Assembly: GCA_024195265.1 (NCBI GenBank)
Contig: JAJLRJ010000014.1
Coordinates: 14,075,459 to 14,139,458, forward strand
Direction of reading: 5' to 3'
DNA: 64,000 bases
DNA from: Dendrophyllia cribrosa
Lineage: Eukaryota; Cnidaria; Anthozoa; Scleractinia; Dendrophylliidae
In this document: one piece after another, positions 47,101 through 57,404 of the stretch
Layout: the number at the start of each line of letters is the position of its first letter
Numbering within the stretch: position 1 is the stretch's first letter
Notes under the pieces: generated by a model
Told to the model about the DNA's origin: nothing
The model's input: only the letters and a program-made list of their open reading frames with translations
Databases searched by the model: none
Translations under genes and position numbers: made by a program

Positions 47101-50100
47101 AAACATTGAGATTCTCGGGAAACAAAATTCACTGTTTCCCTCTGGACCAGTGTTTATTACATACCTTTCCATGGTCTCCAATAAGTAAACAAAACGCTCC
47201 GTAATCAAACCAGTGATCTGGATCATTCTTGTTACGGGACAAACGCTAATTAAACAAAGAAAAAAAGCTACGTGAATAACTAAACTTTATTATAGACTAG
47301 AGATAATCAGTATCGCATTAACGGATTTTTTTTTCTTTATAATGCTTGACAGCATTAACCGACCTTTTGTTCAGTTTTCAACCCTATCCTTCTGACGGGT
47401 TAGAGTTTGCATTGAAAGTTTATACCGTAGTTCTATATTTACTAGGCGCACAGCAAACTCAAGAATAGGAAATCACTAGGAGTACCTCCTGATAATACTT
47501 CGCGGCCAGCTCGAAATTCTGGTTCACCTACAAAGCAAAAAACGTTGTTATAATGCGCTTTCGCAGTATTACAAACACGAATATCAGTGTTTGTCGTTTG
47601 TTTTTGCCTAATATCGCCTGACAAGCAGTTTCGTCATACAACACTTTCAATACTTATCAATGAAGTTATTTGAATTTTCTTTTTTCAACAAGATAGATCG
47701 ATATTTTTTCTAGACCTATTGGCAGATTAACCTATTGCTCATTTATAGTTAATCAATTTTGGAGCAAACGTTTGCAGAAAATATTATAACCGACAAAACA
47801 TATTTAACAACTATTCACCGAAGTGGAGGTGGCTAGTGATGAGCAAATGTTCACAACTAGCCACCGATACTGACACTGACGTGAATAGTTGTATTAGTAT
47901 GTACTAAAACAATGAGATGATATAGCACGAAAATGATGATTTTTAACTCATTTATTCCTGTTTACAATTTTCGCGCGCAAATGACCGAAATGAGGAGTAG
48001 CGGTAAGCGACTTTCTGTTGTCATGTTTTCTTGCTGACAAATAACACTTTTGAAGACATGTGTTAAATGGGAACAGCTTCTTCGTTTATTTGTAAATTTT
48101 TTTCGTTTGTTACGGGAGCAAACCGGGAAGCCATTTTTCTCGTTATTTACGCGAACTTCGCGAGTTGCTAGGAGGAGATGCTTGGAGGAGAATAGCACTT
48201 GTTATCTCGAGTTTCAGTAGCCAATCAGAGAACGCTAGATATGCTAAATACATGTATACGCCAAGTTACCTGAAACGGGTATTACCACAAAAAAAAAATG
48301 CAAAATACAATTCAAAACGTTTACACCAAATGGGATAGTAATTTCCAAAGGGTAGAGCATAACATACATACAAGTTAAGTTTTTTTTGCACCGTGCCCGA
48401 CTTAGGTCGACGTAACTATACGGAACTGAACACAACCATCACTCAAGCCTTACTGTTATGACATTATCACATGGAGTGGGGAGCATGACCTTCATCGCTC
48501 AAGCGTTATAACTATAGATACGCAATGCGTGCATGTGTAAGTACCTCGGCCTCTCTGGCAAAGTGCTTTAGAGTTGCGGAGTCCGTGACGGGCGGCGGCT
48601 CCTCTGGAGTCTCCTCCGCGGTAAGAAACTTAAATGTAAACAAAAATAAAAAGTAAGTAAGACTGGTGTAAACAATTAAGAGCTAATTAAATTAATGTTT
48701 TTGTTAGAAAACCTGGAACTGGAGAGTTTAGAGCGCGGATTTTTTGTTCACATTTCGTGAATGTTTTGGTTTCGAGTTCTCATATATTTATGCATTGCGT
48801 AGTTTTCGTTTGTTGTCACTGTCCACATGTGAATACCTTGGTTTTGACAGCTGTAAGAAAAAGCGTAGTAACACGAGAATACATTTTGAACTTTTTAAAG
48901 CTAATTATGGAGCACGAAGTTATTTGGAGCCTGCTATAAATGTATCTGTTGTGGTTTAAGTTTTCTTTTGGTTTGAAAATTTCAAACCAGTTTTATTTCT
49001 TTTATACTTTGTTTTGGATTCATTACCATAATTTGAAACAAATTAAGGAAAACAAAAATTATACTGGTTTTAAAATTTTTAAACCAAAAGAAAAATTAAA
49101 CCACAGCATATCCAACAAGTAACATCGGGAAGAAACTTTAACATAATAAAATTACCTTATTCAAGGCAGCATGCATCTGGTCAATTAGAAAAACGTACAA
49201 CTCGCTGAGGAATGCCTGAAGTTTTTCCTTATCCACAAAGGCTGTAGTGTTCAAATATTTCTCACGGACAATCTTTATAACACTGTTCTGTTGATGAAAA
49301 GCAAATAACACGCATGTATTCACATAAAAAAGCCTGCGGAGTACATTAGGCGCTGTATTGCATAAGAATTTAGTTTTATCGACTGAGTCGATAAGGTAAA
49401 TTGACCACCGTAAAAAGTTTCAAATAGGTGACGTTTCGAACGCTAGCCCTTCGTCAGAGCTCACCTCGCTACGACGAAGGGCTGGCGCTCAAAACGTCAC
49501 TTATTTGAATCTTTTTACGGTGGTCAATTTACCTTATCGACTCAGTCGATAAAACTGAATTCCCGTGTTTCACCCCGCCCCCCCCCCCAACCGACGCAGC
49601 ACCACAGTTTCTCTAGAAACTAACCCTATTCATTTGCTGTCTTGCATAACTTATTTCGGTTCATCCGATATGATATCCATTGGGATTTTTCAGCGAGGAA
49701 ACAAAACGGTAGCAGAAACAAGGCGCCAACGACAAAACTACAGTCATTAGACAAACCATGCATGCTCATCGATTGTTTTAGTTCTCTTTCCAGTCCTCAA
49801 CACCAGCAGGTTTAACTGCGCTACATGTGTTTGTTGCCCAGAAAACTGTCTGTTAGTAAGGCGTCGTTCACACTTGGTGCCCGAGCACCGTGCCCGGGCA
49901 CAGTGCCTGACGGCGGGCACCAATGTGAACACGGCTTTTTGTAAGTGCCCATGCCAATAATTGGGCACGGTGCTCGGGCACGGGTACAAGGTCGATACCT
50001 TGTACTCAGGCACTAAATCGGGCACGGGCACAAGTCTTCACACGAATCTGGCGAGTGCTCAAGAACTTTACCTACAAACTCCTGCTCCTAGCAGTTATTT

Positions 50101-53100
50101 TACCCACAAATCCCTGCTGTACAGTTTCAAAATGACGGAAGGTCAGAGGTGGGCACCGAATGTGAACACGCATTAAAAATTGGTACCGGTGCTCGGGCAC
50201 CAAGTGTGAACGACCCCTAAGGTGATTACCTTCAGCTGCTCCTTGAATGCAAAATATTTTCCAGACGTGTTCAGCTCGTACAGAAACTTTTGCCTCCTGT
50301 GTTACGAAAAAAAAATGTACACTGTATAAGCGGGAGAAATGGACGGTGTAATTTGAGTCTGTTGTACAACCACAGCAAAAATATAAAACAAGTAGGAACT
50401 TTAAGCTAACGCGCCTTTTAACTTCTTGATGTAGTTATGATGGACACAGCTAATAATACTATTAATCATTTAGCTTCATGCTTTAACAACAGCAATCAGA
50501 AACCCCGCTTGGCAAGGATTTCGATAATTAATCTGCTATTTTCTCCGGCACAGAACAATCTACCTCCTAAGTGAGTCTTTTAAATGAAACATAAACGAAA
50601 TAGCATCTTAACTCAGAAAAAAATTCCGAGTTCCAGATGGGATTCGAACCCACAACCCTCCGTGATCTAGTCGGATGCTCTACCACTGAGCTACTTAAGA
50701 ACTCTGTGGCGAGCAAGGGTGAAATGTGGGCTTTGACTGGAACCCGCATCGCGCGGTCACACAGACAAACAACACAGCCATTTCACCCTTGCTCGCCACA
50801 GAGTTCTAGTAGCTCAGTGGTAGAGGACCGTAGGGCATCCGACTAGATCACGGGGGGTCGTGGGTTCGAATCCCATCTGGAACTCGGAATTTTTTTCTGA
50901 GTTAAGATGCTATTTCGTTTATGTTTCACAGAACAATCTGCAAAAATAAATAAACTAATTCTTACCCACAGAACAACTGATTCCTGGAGTAAACTAATTT
51001 TGAAATGTTTAACAGCTTGACCATTAAAATGAATGCTCTTCAGCAGTACTTTCCCGTGGTATTGTTTGATTTCTAGTATTTTACAAAACAAAATGAGATT
51101 TTCTTTTTCGAAATCCTGAGTTTGGTCACTCTCAAGAATGAAGGGGATAAAACTTAATATACCGTACCTTTGATCCATGGCATCATTTGACTGTGGCAAA
51201 TTCCCCTTCAATAAATCATCGCCGTACATTTGCCTAAAATCAAACATCATGCCGGTTGTGTCTCAGAAAATATTGAATAAAATTTATCACTTTTTGTTGG
51301 CTGCGATACAGTAAAATCCAAGTTCAGATATATGATAATTGAACTGTCATTCTTAAAAGGACTCGGAGTGATCGACAGAACATCTAAATCTCTTCAAACA
51401 AGGCTCTTGTTTCTTCCCTCCACTGTTACAATCATAAAACATCAATCACTAACCTGAACTCCTCCAGCAAGGAATTTGCTACTGTTGTCAGTTGAGTGTG
51501 AAAATCTTCCACGGCCTATAAAGTTATTTTTAAAACGTTTAAATCTTTATTCTCAATTAAAACTGGAAAAACATTACCTCAAATGGTTAACACCAAAGCT
51601 TCACTCTGGAAATGAAACTGGCAACAAGACTCGTCTGACTGATTATTATTATCATTATCATTTCTATTTGTTCTTTTTTTATGAGCTAAAAAACCCAGTG
51701 AAATTGTTTGTTTGATAAACTGGACAGTGTGTTATCTATTGTCAGTTTTTTTTACTACTACATGTATATCTTAATTAAATGAATACTTTTACCTTTTTAG
51801 AGCCTCCTGTTTTGCGGGGAAACACAGGCCTTGGAGGAATATACTCTGCCACTCTGCAAAAAAATTTAAGAGAACAAAACAATGGCAATTCTGACCGACT
51901 CCTGCAACCATTTGATCTCAGAAAGCCAGTTCCAAGACGGGTGGTCACATAGCATATGACGGAGATGCATGGTGCTTACATATGAGCGATGCATGGTGCC
52001 CGCATATGAGGAAGGTACATGGTGATTGCATATGAGCGATGCATGGTGCTCGCATATGAGGAAGGTGCATGGTGCTCGCAAATGAGAAAGATGCACGGTG
52101 CTCGCATATGAGGAAGGTGCATGGTGTTCGCATACGAGGAAGGTGCATGGTGCTCGCATATGAGGAAGGTGCATGGTGCTCGCATATGACAGAGATGCAT
52201 GGTGCTTGCATATGAGGAAGGTGCATGGTGCTCACATATGAGGAAGGTGCATCGTGCTCGCATATGAGGAAGGTGCATGGTGCTCGCATATGAGGAAGGT
52301 CTGGTGCATGGTGCTCGCATATGAGGAAGGTACATGGTGATTGCGTATGAGTGATGCATGGTGCTCGCATATGAGAAAGGTGGGTGATGGTTGCATATGA
52401 GGTAGTTGTATGGAGATTGCATATAAGGGAGATGCATGGTGATTGCATACGAGGTAGGTGGATGGTGGTTGCATAAGAGGGAGAGGTATGGTGATTGCAT
52501 ATAAAGATGCATGGTAATTGCATATGAGGGAGATGGATTTTGCTTGTATATGAGGAAGGTGCATGATGATTGCATATGAGGAAGGTGAATGGTGCTCGTA
52601 TATAAGGAAGGTGGATGGTGATTGCATATGAGGGACATGCATGGTGTTCACATACAAGTAAGGTGCACGGTGATTGCATATGAGGGAGATGCATTGTGCT
52701 CGCATATGAGGAAGGTAGGTGGTGCTCACATATAAGGATGGTGGATGATGGTTGCATATGAGGGACATGCATGGTGCTCGCATAAAAATTATGAGGAAGG
52801 TGCATGATGATTGCATATGAGCGATGCATGATGTTGCATATTAGGAGTAACATGGTGGTTGCTCAAAGAAAGTCAACTGCACATTAAACAACGTTTTTAT
52901 TTAGCTTTAGACAACTGCCTTAAGAACGTGTCCACCTGAGGACCATGCAGACGAGTCTACACGACCCCCAACCGATTTCGCTCAAATTTGGCTCACTTGT
53001 TGCCCACAACGAACCTACAATCTAGGCCAAACGGTTTATCCAGATACTAATTTTTAAGAGAGTTATACGAGTTTAAAGTTTTTGTTAAAAAATGTGCAAA

Positions 53101-56100
53101 AATCCGTGCCAAAAATGCAGCGAATTCATGATGTGCGTGTTTCTCCAAAATCTCAAGCCGACAAAAAATATTCCGCTAAGTGAAAGTAGAAACCTGGATC
53201 TTTATGTACAAACATAAAAATATATGATTGTCCTGTTTTCATATTTGTGAGCCATCAATCAAACTTGACAATTTTCACCATTTTGCGAAATAACGGAAAA
53301 TACCCCTAAAATAGCGGGCAAAAGCAAACAAGCGGCCATGTTTTGATTCATTTCAATGCTTTTTCCAGCTTGAACAATTGATGATCTAAGCAATTACAAG
53401 AATAAAAGTGTGTGAAGTTTAGATTTTAGATGACGAATTTGCCCTTGAAATACGGCAATCCGGCGTACCTGGGAGGGTCACGTGACACGTGCCAGAATTT
53501 CGTAATACAGAGACCTCGCGTCCGTTTGTTCATAAGTCTCCATAATGCAAGGAAAACTTCGAGAAGATCTTTAGGAGTATTTTGAAAAACCATTTTGATG
53601 TTTCATTCCAGTTTTATCTTATCTAAAAATCATATAGGAAGTCCGGCCGCTTTTTATTTTAATTCCTTTTTTTATCGCACCGCATTGAACTTTTAGGCCC
53701 TTTTAGACTGCCTCGGTTACAGATAATAAAGTAAGAAAACTACTTATTTGTTTACAGTAAAAGCAAAGTAAAGATCAAGTATATCAAAAATACAAATTCA
53801 ATATATTTAGACTAGTTTTGTTTTCCGCCAGCATTATTTTGATAACGCGCTGAGAGGATTGCGTGACACGCACCAGACACCAAGAACGCTTTCCCACGCA
53901 TAAACATACCAGCAGACTTTCGTAAAGATGGGCGATTTCAAATGTGTTTGTTCTTTTCAGCAATATTCTAAGAAAGAATGTAACCTTTTTGCTCGAAACA
54001 AGAGCGCTAGATCTATATTTACAGTATTGTAAAGGATTTTTCTAGTAGCACAAAAGAGCACTTGTGGTTGTTTTAAAACCTCACGGAAAGGAGTCGAGGA
54101 AGACGGTAAATTATGTTTGGCCCGCGTTGGATTGTTCGACGAGTACGGAGAAGATCTCACGATTTGTCCCGAGCATAGGAACGAATTTGGCTTGGGATGG
54201 CGGCCAAGTAAAGTTTGTAAATATCCTGAGCATCGGAGAAAACAGAAACCGTACAGAGGGATATCCAGGGAGATGTCGAGAAAAATATACTTACACTTCG
54301 GTGTACTTTGTGAGACTGGACAAGGTGACTCATTGTGAGGGGGTGAATTGGGCTATGCAAAGCTACTTTTTGGCCCGATCCGTCGATTCGACGTTATTTT
54401 CGTTCAAATCCGGGTCCGCATTACTTGAAAAGTTTCGCAGCATAAATATACTGCACACGGGTATATATATATATTTATTTTGTTTTTATTGTGCAGTACT
54501 AGTAGATTTTACTCGAAGTTTTCTGCCTTAATTTGCTGGTGAAACTGAAAAGGCAGTCGACAAAACACCAACATACCGTCCAAGGCCGACAAAACATTAA
54601 TGATCAGATCCACAATCCGAACTTCTAGATGGACAAAGTCCGGAAACCGGGCCAAAAATTTCGGCTGATCCTCGATCCACGGTGATTTTCAATCCGCTTA
54701 ATTTATCGCTAAAATCCTCAATCTGTGCGCTTTTCAAGGCCAAATCTGCCGATCCGCGAACCTATTCATCCCTCTCCATTGTAATAATGTTGTGTCGGAA
54801 TACCGGCTACATTTGAAAATGAACACAGAATGAGATGAAATATAAGTTTTATCATGCTTCCGAGTTAAAATAGTATTTTTTGGTTTTCTAGGGATATGTA
54901 GGAAATGTTTATCTAATTATAGCGAGACTGTGCGCCGCTACGATGAGACAACTAGTGATACACAGGTAAAATACTGTGAAATTAAAATATTAGTGCTTTT
55001 CTAAACCGGTAGTCATCCCAATAAATTTAGTTTTAGGCTTTTATGCAACAAATTATAAGGCGACATTTCTCATACAATTTTCATTTCGAAAAGTCCTCGC
55101 AGCGAGTGCCAGTCGAATCTATATCATACTTAGCCGCAAACACCGAAGTAAATTGTTTGCAAGCGTGATAAACCGAAATAAATTGCTTGCAAAACCCAAA
55201 ATAAATTGTTTGTAGCTGTATAAAGAACAAATGAATTGTTTGCATTAAAAAAAAAAATCCCCTCCCTCCCCCCTGCCTCACCACCACCACCACCACCAGA
55301 AAAATAATGGTACGTCCCTGGCCCTTGGGGGTTAAAATCTTGGTCTGAGGTGTATTTTGGGGGCTAAAAGTTGAAAGAAAGGAAAACAAAATTTTGCAAC
55401 AGATAAAATGCAAACTTTATAGAATATAAGGTCTCTGCTTTGGCCTTTTTTTTTCTTTATTTTCTTTCTTTTTATTTTATTTACTATTTGCATTTAGTTT
55501 ACTTGCTGTAATTTAATATTCCAATGCCTAAAAGTTACAAGCCAGCGGTAATCCTCTGATAACAATACCCTGATACCTTGGGTATCCTGTGGTACTAATA
55601 TTGTCAAAATAAAGATGGCGGATGTACCGATCGTGCTCGGTAGTAAAGCATTTTTTATTAGCTGGGATATCTTATCTATTTAAACGATTGATCATCCAAA
55701 CAAGTGGCCAGTGTGAGTCTTGAAGAATCTCTGAGCAGTTTGCAGCCGCGGCCATCATTCTCAAATGTTGTATACGGTTTTGTGTATAAAGTCAGCGACC
55801 GGCCGGTAGTTTCCCACATACATGGCTTGGTAAGTGCACTTTTATTAGCACTCCAAATTATATTTATTTCATCAGGTACATTTTATAAACCTAATATTGT
55901 GTATTCAAATATAATATGAGCCAAGAATGTCTTCACCAGAATCAGTAGCATGTTTTACCAGATGTCAACAGATGTCATAGTCCTCTATATTTGTCATTCG
56001 CCCGTCATCGTGAGCGAAATACCGATACAAAATATCTGTTTCGCATGGCTATACGTACGTAACTTCACACAGATTTTATCACATCTATCAACTCCTAAAC

Positions 56101-56723
56101 AAATAAACTTTATGGAAATCGAGTAATTTTGAGCAGAAACTTGGCCGCATCCGAGATATTATAAGCGATTTTCACTAGAAATTCGAATCATGAAAAATCT
56201 CGATTTTTGAAGGTTTTCTTGTTAGCATTAATATTTTCGAATATATTCATCGCATCCTCTTCAAATTTAGTTGATTTAAATAAGTATACTATTCATTTTA
56301 AATTGGCAAAGATTCATTATTATCTCTGCACCCAATCGTCTTTGAGCAAGTTGTAAACTTCACGGGCGAATTTACCATGGTTTTACTTAAAATTGTGTGT
56401 CATTTCACTCGAACCACTGTATCCCGTTAACTGTTCGGACTTTCGGAAAAATATTTGGCAGGCTTTTAAGTTGGACTAATACCAGTATGTACACAAAATA
56501 TTATCAAATTCTGGAGGGTACCATGTAGACTCAAATGTTGATATTGCATGGATTTCAAGTGGACACGTTCTTAAAGCATAAAAGGTTTGCATAAATTTAT
56601 GAAAACCCGCCATTGTAACGAGTCATCTTACTTCCTTGCAAGTGACGACGGTGGTCTTTTAGGTACCAGTGGTTTATCCAGAGCAAATTCTAGCGTGATA
56701 AATGTTCGGGCTTCCAGGTATTG
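37349..56723 (-). CDS. CFAP70: Cilia- and flagella-associated protein 70 (C-terminal 653 aa; 5' exons outside window)
   Basis: Eighteen - strand exons join in one frame, in transcript order: 56632-56723, 51793-51853, 51454-51515, 51168-51233, 50230-50296, 49156-49287, 48545-48628, 47486-47527, 44687-44739, 44449-44564, 43370-43594, 42124-42446, 41881-42033, 41087-41248, 40464-40553, 39997-40098, 39295-39342, 37349-37432. They total 1962 nt with the stop. Family blocks include [97 protein letters not shown] and the end [14 protein letters not shown]. The second half is a run of TPR helices. The region 42124-43594 is a Pro/Ser/Thr-rich linker. Human CFAP70 (TTC18) is about 1120 aa, so roughly 450 N-terminal residues should lie beyond 64000. 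It is an axonemal protein tied to outer dynein arm function. Donors are canonical GT throughout. Confidence 0.9.
37433..39294. other. Last intron of CFAP70
   Basis: It holds a TTA-flanked MITE (38025-38266) and a block related to intergenic 36064-36235 at about 38640-38830. ORFs at 37295-37561 and 37922-38302 (+ strand) are antisense to the exon or cross the MITE and are not supported as genes. Confidence 0.55.
38025..38266. mobile_element. TTA-flanked MITE, terminus GGCCCCGTTTACACGGG
   Basis: TTA at 38025-38027 and 38264-38266 flanks the inverted ends GGCCCCGTTTACACGGGTCC and their complement. The arms extend through GGACAAATTTTTGCACGGAC. A 3 bp TTA/TAA duplication and GGCC-type ends fit PIF/Harbinger MITEs. 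Confidence 0.8.
39610..39862. mobile_element. Inverted diverged copy of the 5717-6001 MITE
   Basis: It shares the TGGTTTTGCATTGCTACGCT, CACGCGTTTTCCCGCGCTTG and GAAAACCGCTCTA landmarks with the 5717-6001 element in reverse orientation. The left end is worn. It lies in CFAP70 intron 39343-39996. Confidence 0.7.
40099..41880. other. CFAP70 introns around exons 40464-40553 and 41087-41248
   Basis: Three short introns (40099-40463, 40554-41086, 41249-41880). I see no repeat with clear edges and no other gene. Confidence 0.5.
42447..43369. repeat. CFAP70 intron with poly-C/G tracts and AACTATCGCAATA repeats
   Basis: A C16 run (42539-42554) and a G20 run (43029-43048) flank AT-rich sequence. Between 42780 and 43255 short AACTATCGCAATACTGATCC-type units repeat irregularly, with ATCGATA palindromes. 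Confidence 0.65.
43688..44158. mobile_element. Poly-G/C-ended inverted-repeat element, copy B
   Basis: It opens with a G21 run and closes with a C29 run. GGGGATGCTCCGCCC is mirrored by GGGCGGAGCATCCCC as in copy A (13059-13408), with the CCCTTTCATATACC units between. It lies in the 854 bp CFAP70 intron between exons 44449-44564 and 43370-43594. Confidence 0.85.
44230..44465 (-). repeat. 33 bp array that reiterates a CFAP70 exon end and 5' splice site
   Basis: Seven units run into the intron from the donor at 44448. On the - strand each carries TGGACCATGCTAG or TGGACCATGCCAG followed by GTAAC, i.e. a copy of the exon's last 13 bases plus a donor. The genuine first unit has the stronger GTAAGT and is 37 bp because of a 4 bp insertion. 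One unit has GATAAC and has lost its GT. Confidence 0.9.
45438..45612. repeat. Near-perfect 175 bp palindrome
   Basis: ATTTCCACCGGTTTTCCGTG at the left and its reverse complement at the right pair about position 45525, continuing through ACGATTTACGTCATCACATG. The short centre (CACTCGGCTGCGCCTCGTGAG) itself pairs loosely. Confidence 0.85.
45842..46431. mobile_element. MITE, terminus TTCTTGGTTTTCAC, copy B
   Basis: It has the same ends and landmarks as copy A (28521-29040), with an extra segment of about 70 bp near 46040-46130 that includes its own small inverted repeat (ATCAGAAGCTC type). TA lies at the left flank; the right flank is TT. Confidence 0.85.
47528..48544. other. CFAP70 intron, nothing recognised
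   Basis: AT-rich with no defined repeat edges; - strand ORFs 47962-48198 and 48244-48435 have no domain. Confidence 0.45.
48951..49103. repeat. Foldback element, arm GTGGTTTAA
   Basis: GTGGTTTAAGTTTTCTTTTG at the left pairs with CAAAAGAAAAATTAAACCAC at the right, and AAACCAGTTTT with its complement further in. It ends 52 bases from the 3' edge of exon 49156-49287. Confidence 0.75.
49372..49556. repeat. Foldback element, arm AGTTTTATCGACTGAGTCGA
   Basis: The outer arms are AGTTTTATCGACTGAGTCGA and its complement; the inner arms include GGTAAATTGACCACCGTAAA and CCCTTCGTC/GACGAAGGG. The centre motif recurs as a fragment at about 46490-46530. Confidence 0.85.
49858..50220. mobile_element. TAA-flanked MITE, terminus GTCGTTCACACTTGG
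   Basis: The inverted ends GTCGTTCACACTTGGTGCCC and complement are flanked by TAA (49858-49860; 50218-50220). The interior is rich in GTGCCCGGGCAC-type palindromes. A 3 bp TAA duplication suggests PIF/Harbinger. An antisense ORF at 49747-50031 is a translation of the element. Confidence 0.75.
50585..50928. repeat. Palindromic pair of tRNA-like sequences
   Basis: The 344 bp palindrome has two tRNA-like segments facing each other: 50628-50704 (- strand) and 50801-50885 (+ strand). Both have D-arm GCTCAGTGGTAGAG and T-arm GGGTTCGAATCCC, and acceptor halves GTTCTAG/CTGGAAC that pair. The + copy has an extra insertion before the anticodon arm and the - copy two extra bases, so neither is a clean tRNA. 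An AGA triplet sits in the putative anticodon loop of the - copy. A tRNA-derived SINE duplicated head to head is the likely origin. Confidence 0.75.
51956..52863. repeat. 26 bp minisatellite, about 35 units
   Basis: The core GCATATGAGGAAGGTGCATG followed by GTGCTC repeats every 26 bp with modest drift. Because the unit has no stop in any - strand frame and 26 is not a multiple of 3, three long - strand ORFs (302, 220 and 194 aa) overlap; they are artefacts. It lies in CFAP70 intron 51854-56631. Confidence 0.92.
52920..56574. mobile_element. 3.65 kb TTAA-flanked element carrying exon-like coding sequence
   Basis: TTAA at 52920-52923 and 56571-56574 flanks the inverted ends GAACGTGTCCAC, with imperfect pairing continuing (CCATGCA, GAGTCTACA). 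Inside, on the + strand, lie two spliceable exons of a Cys/His-rich protein (54046-54324, 54892-54965) and perhaps a third (about 55704-55829). No piggyBac transposase motif was seen. The right end is 57 bases from the donor of CFAP70 exon 56632-56723. Confidence 0.7.
54046..54965 (+). pseudogene. Cys/His-rich (zinc-finger-like) gene fragment, two exons
   Basis: Exon 54046-54324 (after TTTTTCTAG, before GTGACT) and exon 54892-54965 (after TTTTCTAG, before GTAAAA) join in phase. The product has CxC near the start, [34 protein letters not shown], a following YPEHR, and across the junction GQGICRKC. That is at least seven Cys and two His spaced like a metal-binding domain. I have an impression of similar uncharacterised multi-copy proteins in cnidarians but cannot confirm it. 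No start codon or terminal exon is clear. A possible later exon at 55704-55829 ([17 protein letters not shown], donor GTAAGT at its end) does not fit the phase directly. Likely a captured or decayed gene copy. Confidence 0.5.
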
Positions 56724-57404
56724 CTGCGCATAAGAAATAAAATAATATAATTCAATTAGATCAGACAATTTATCATGGAATCATAAAAGTTTTAATCGTT
56801 TATGATCTTTTTTGTAACTTATGTGGAAGTTATTTAACTGCTCAGTGATTGGTCAGAATATTAGCATTATTTTTAGCAAGTCATCATGTCTGTAATAAAA
56901 CGTTTGTGTAAGGGTGTAAGGGTGTAAGGGTGTAAGGGTGTAAGGGTGGAAGGGTGGAAGGGTGTAAGGGTGTAAGGGTGTAAGGGTGGAAGGGTGGAAG
57001 GGTGGAAGGGTGGAAGGGTGTAAGGGTGGAAGGGTGGAAGGGTGGAAGGGTGGAAGGGTGGAAGGGTGGAAGGGTGGAAGGGTGGAGGGGTGTAAGGGTG
57101 TAAGGGTGGAAGGGTGTAAGGGTGGAAGGGTGGAAGGGTGTAAGGGTGGAAGGGTGGAAGGGTGGAAGGGTGGAAGGGTGGAAGGGTGGCCCATTCAGCT
57201 CGGAACTGTATTCCATAAAATTCCCGCGTCTATACATGCATTACATCTGAAATATAAATGACATACGACACATTAAACAAGAATTTACTAATAATTGCTA
57301 CGACTATAAAGATTTGGTAAAAATTGATGAAGTATGAAGTATGTATTTAAGGTGGAAGATACACTTTATTTTGTATTTTGACTGGATAAAACTATTCAGT
57401 TTCA
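56724..57404. other. CFAP70 intron (or 5' region) next to the satellite
   Basis: It contains the 8 bp GGG array at 56906-57189 and short unique flanks. No exon was recognised. Exon 56632-56723 begins in phase after an acceptor, so the gene continues to the right. Confidence 0.6.
56906..57189 (+). repeat. 8 bp GGGTGGAA/GGGTGTAA array, about 35 units
   Basis: Units GGGTGTAA and GGGTGGAA alternate in blocks. GGG runs every 8 bases on the + strand give strong G-quadruplex potential; the CFAP70 transcript strand is the C-rich one. ORFs reading HPSTLPPFHPST or EGWKGGRV are repeat translations. Confidence 0.93.

Larger units (their letters stand above)
44740..47485. other. 2.7 kb CFAP70 intron with palindromes and MITE
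   Basis: It holds a palindrome at 45438-45612, MITE copy B at 45842-46431, a CGAAGGGC/GCGCTAGC fragment at about 46490-46530 related to the 49372-49556 foldback, and an inverted repeat with GGGAAACAGTG arms at about 47030-47145. No other gene is seen. Confidence 0.6.

Noticed and set aside
50628..50704. Functional tRNA-Ser(AGA)
   Set aside because: It lacks the long variable arm of tRNA-Ser, has two extra bases before the D arm, and lies in a palindrome with a broken twin.
55704..55829. Third exon of the Cys/His-rich gene
   Set aside because: The donor is good and the sequence protein-like, but no acceptor gives the phase required by exon 54892-54965; kept only as a possibility.
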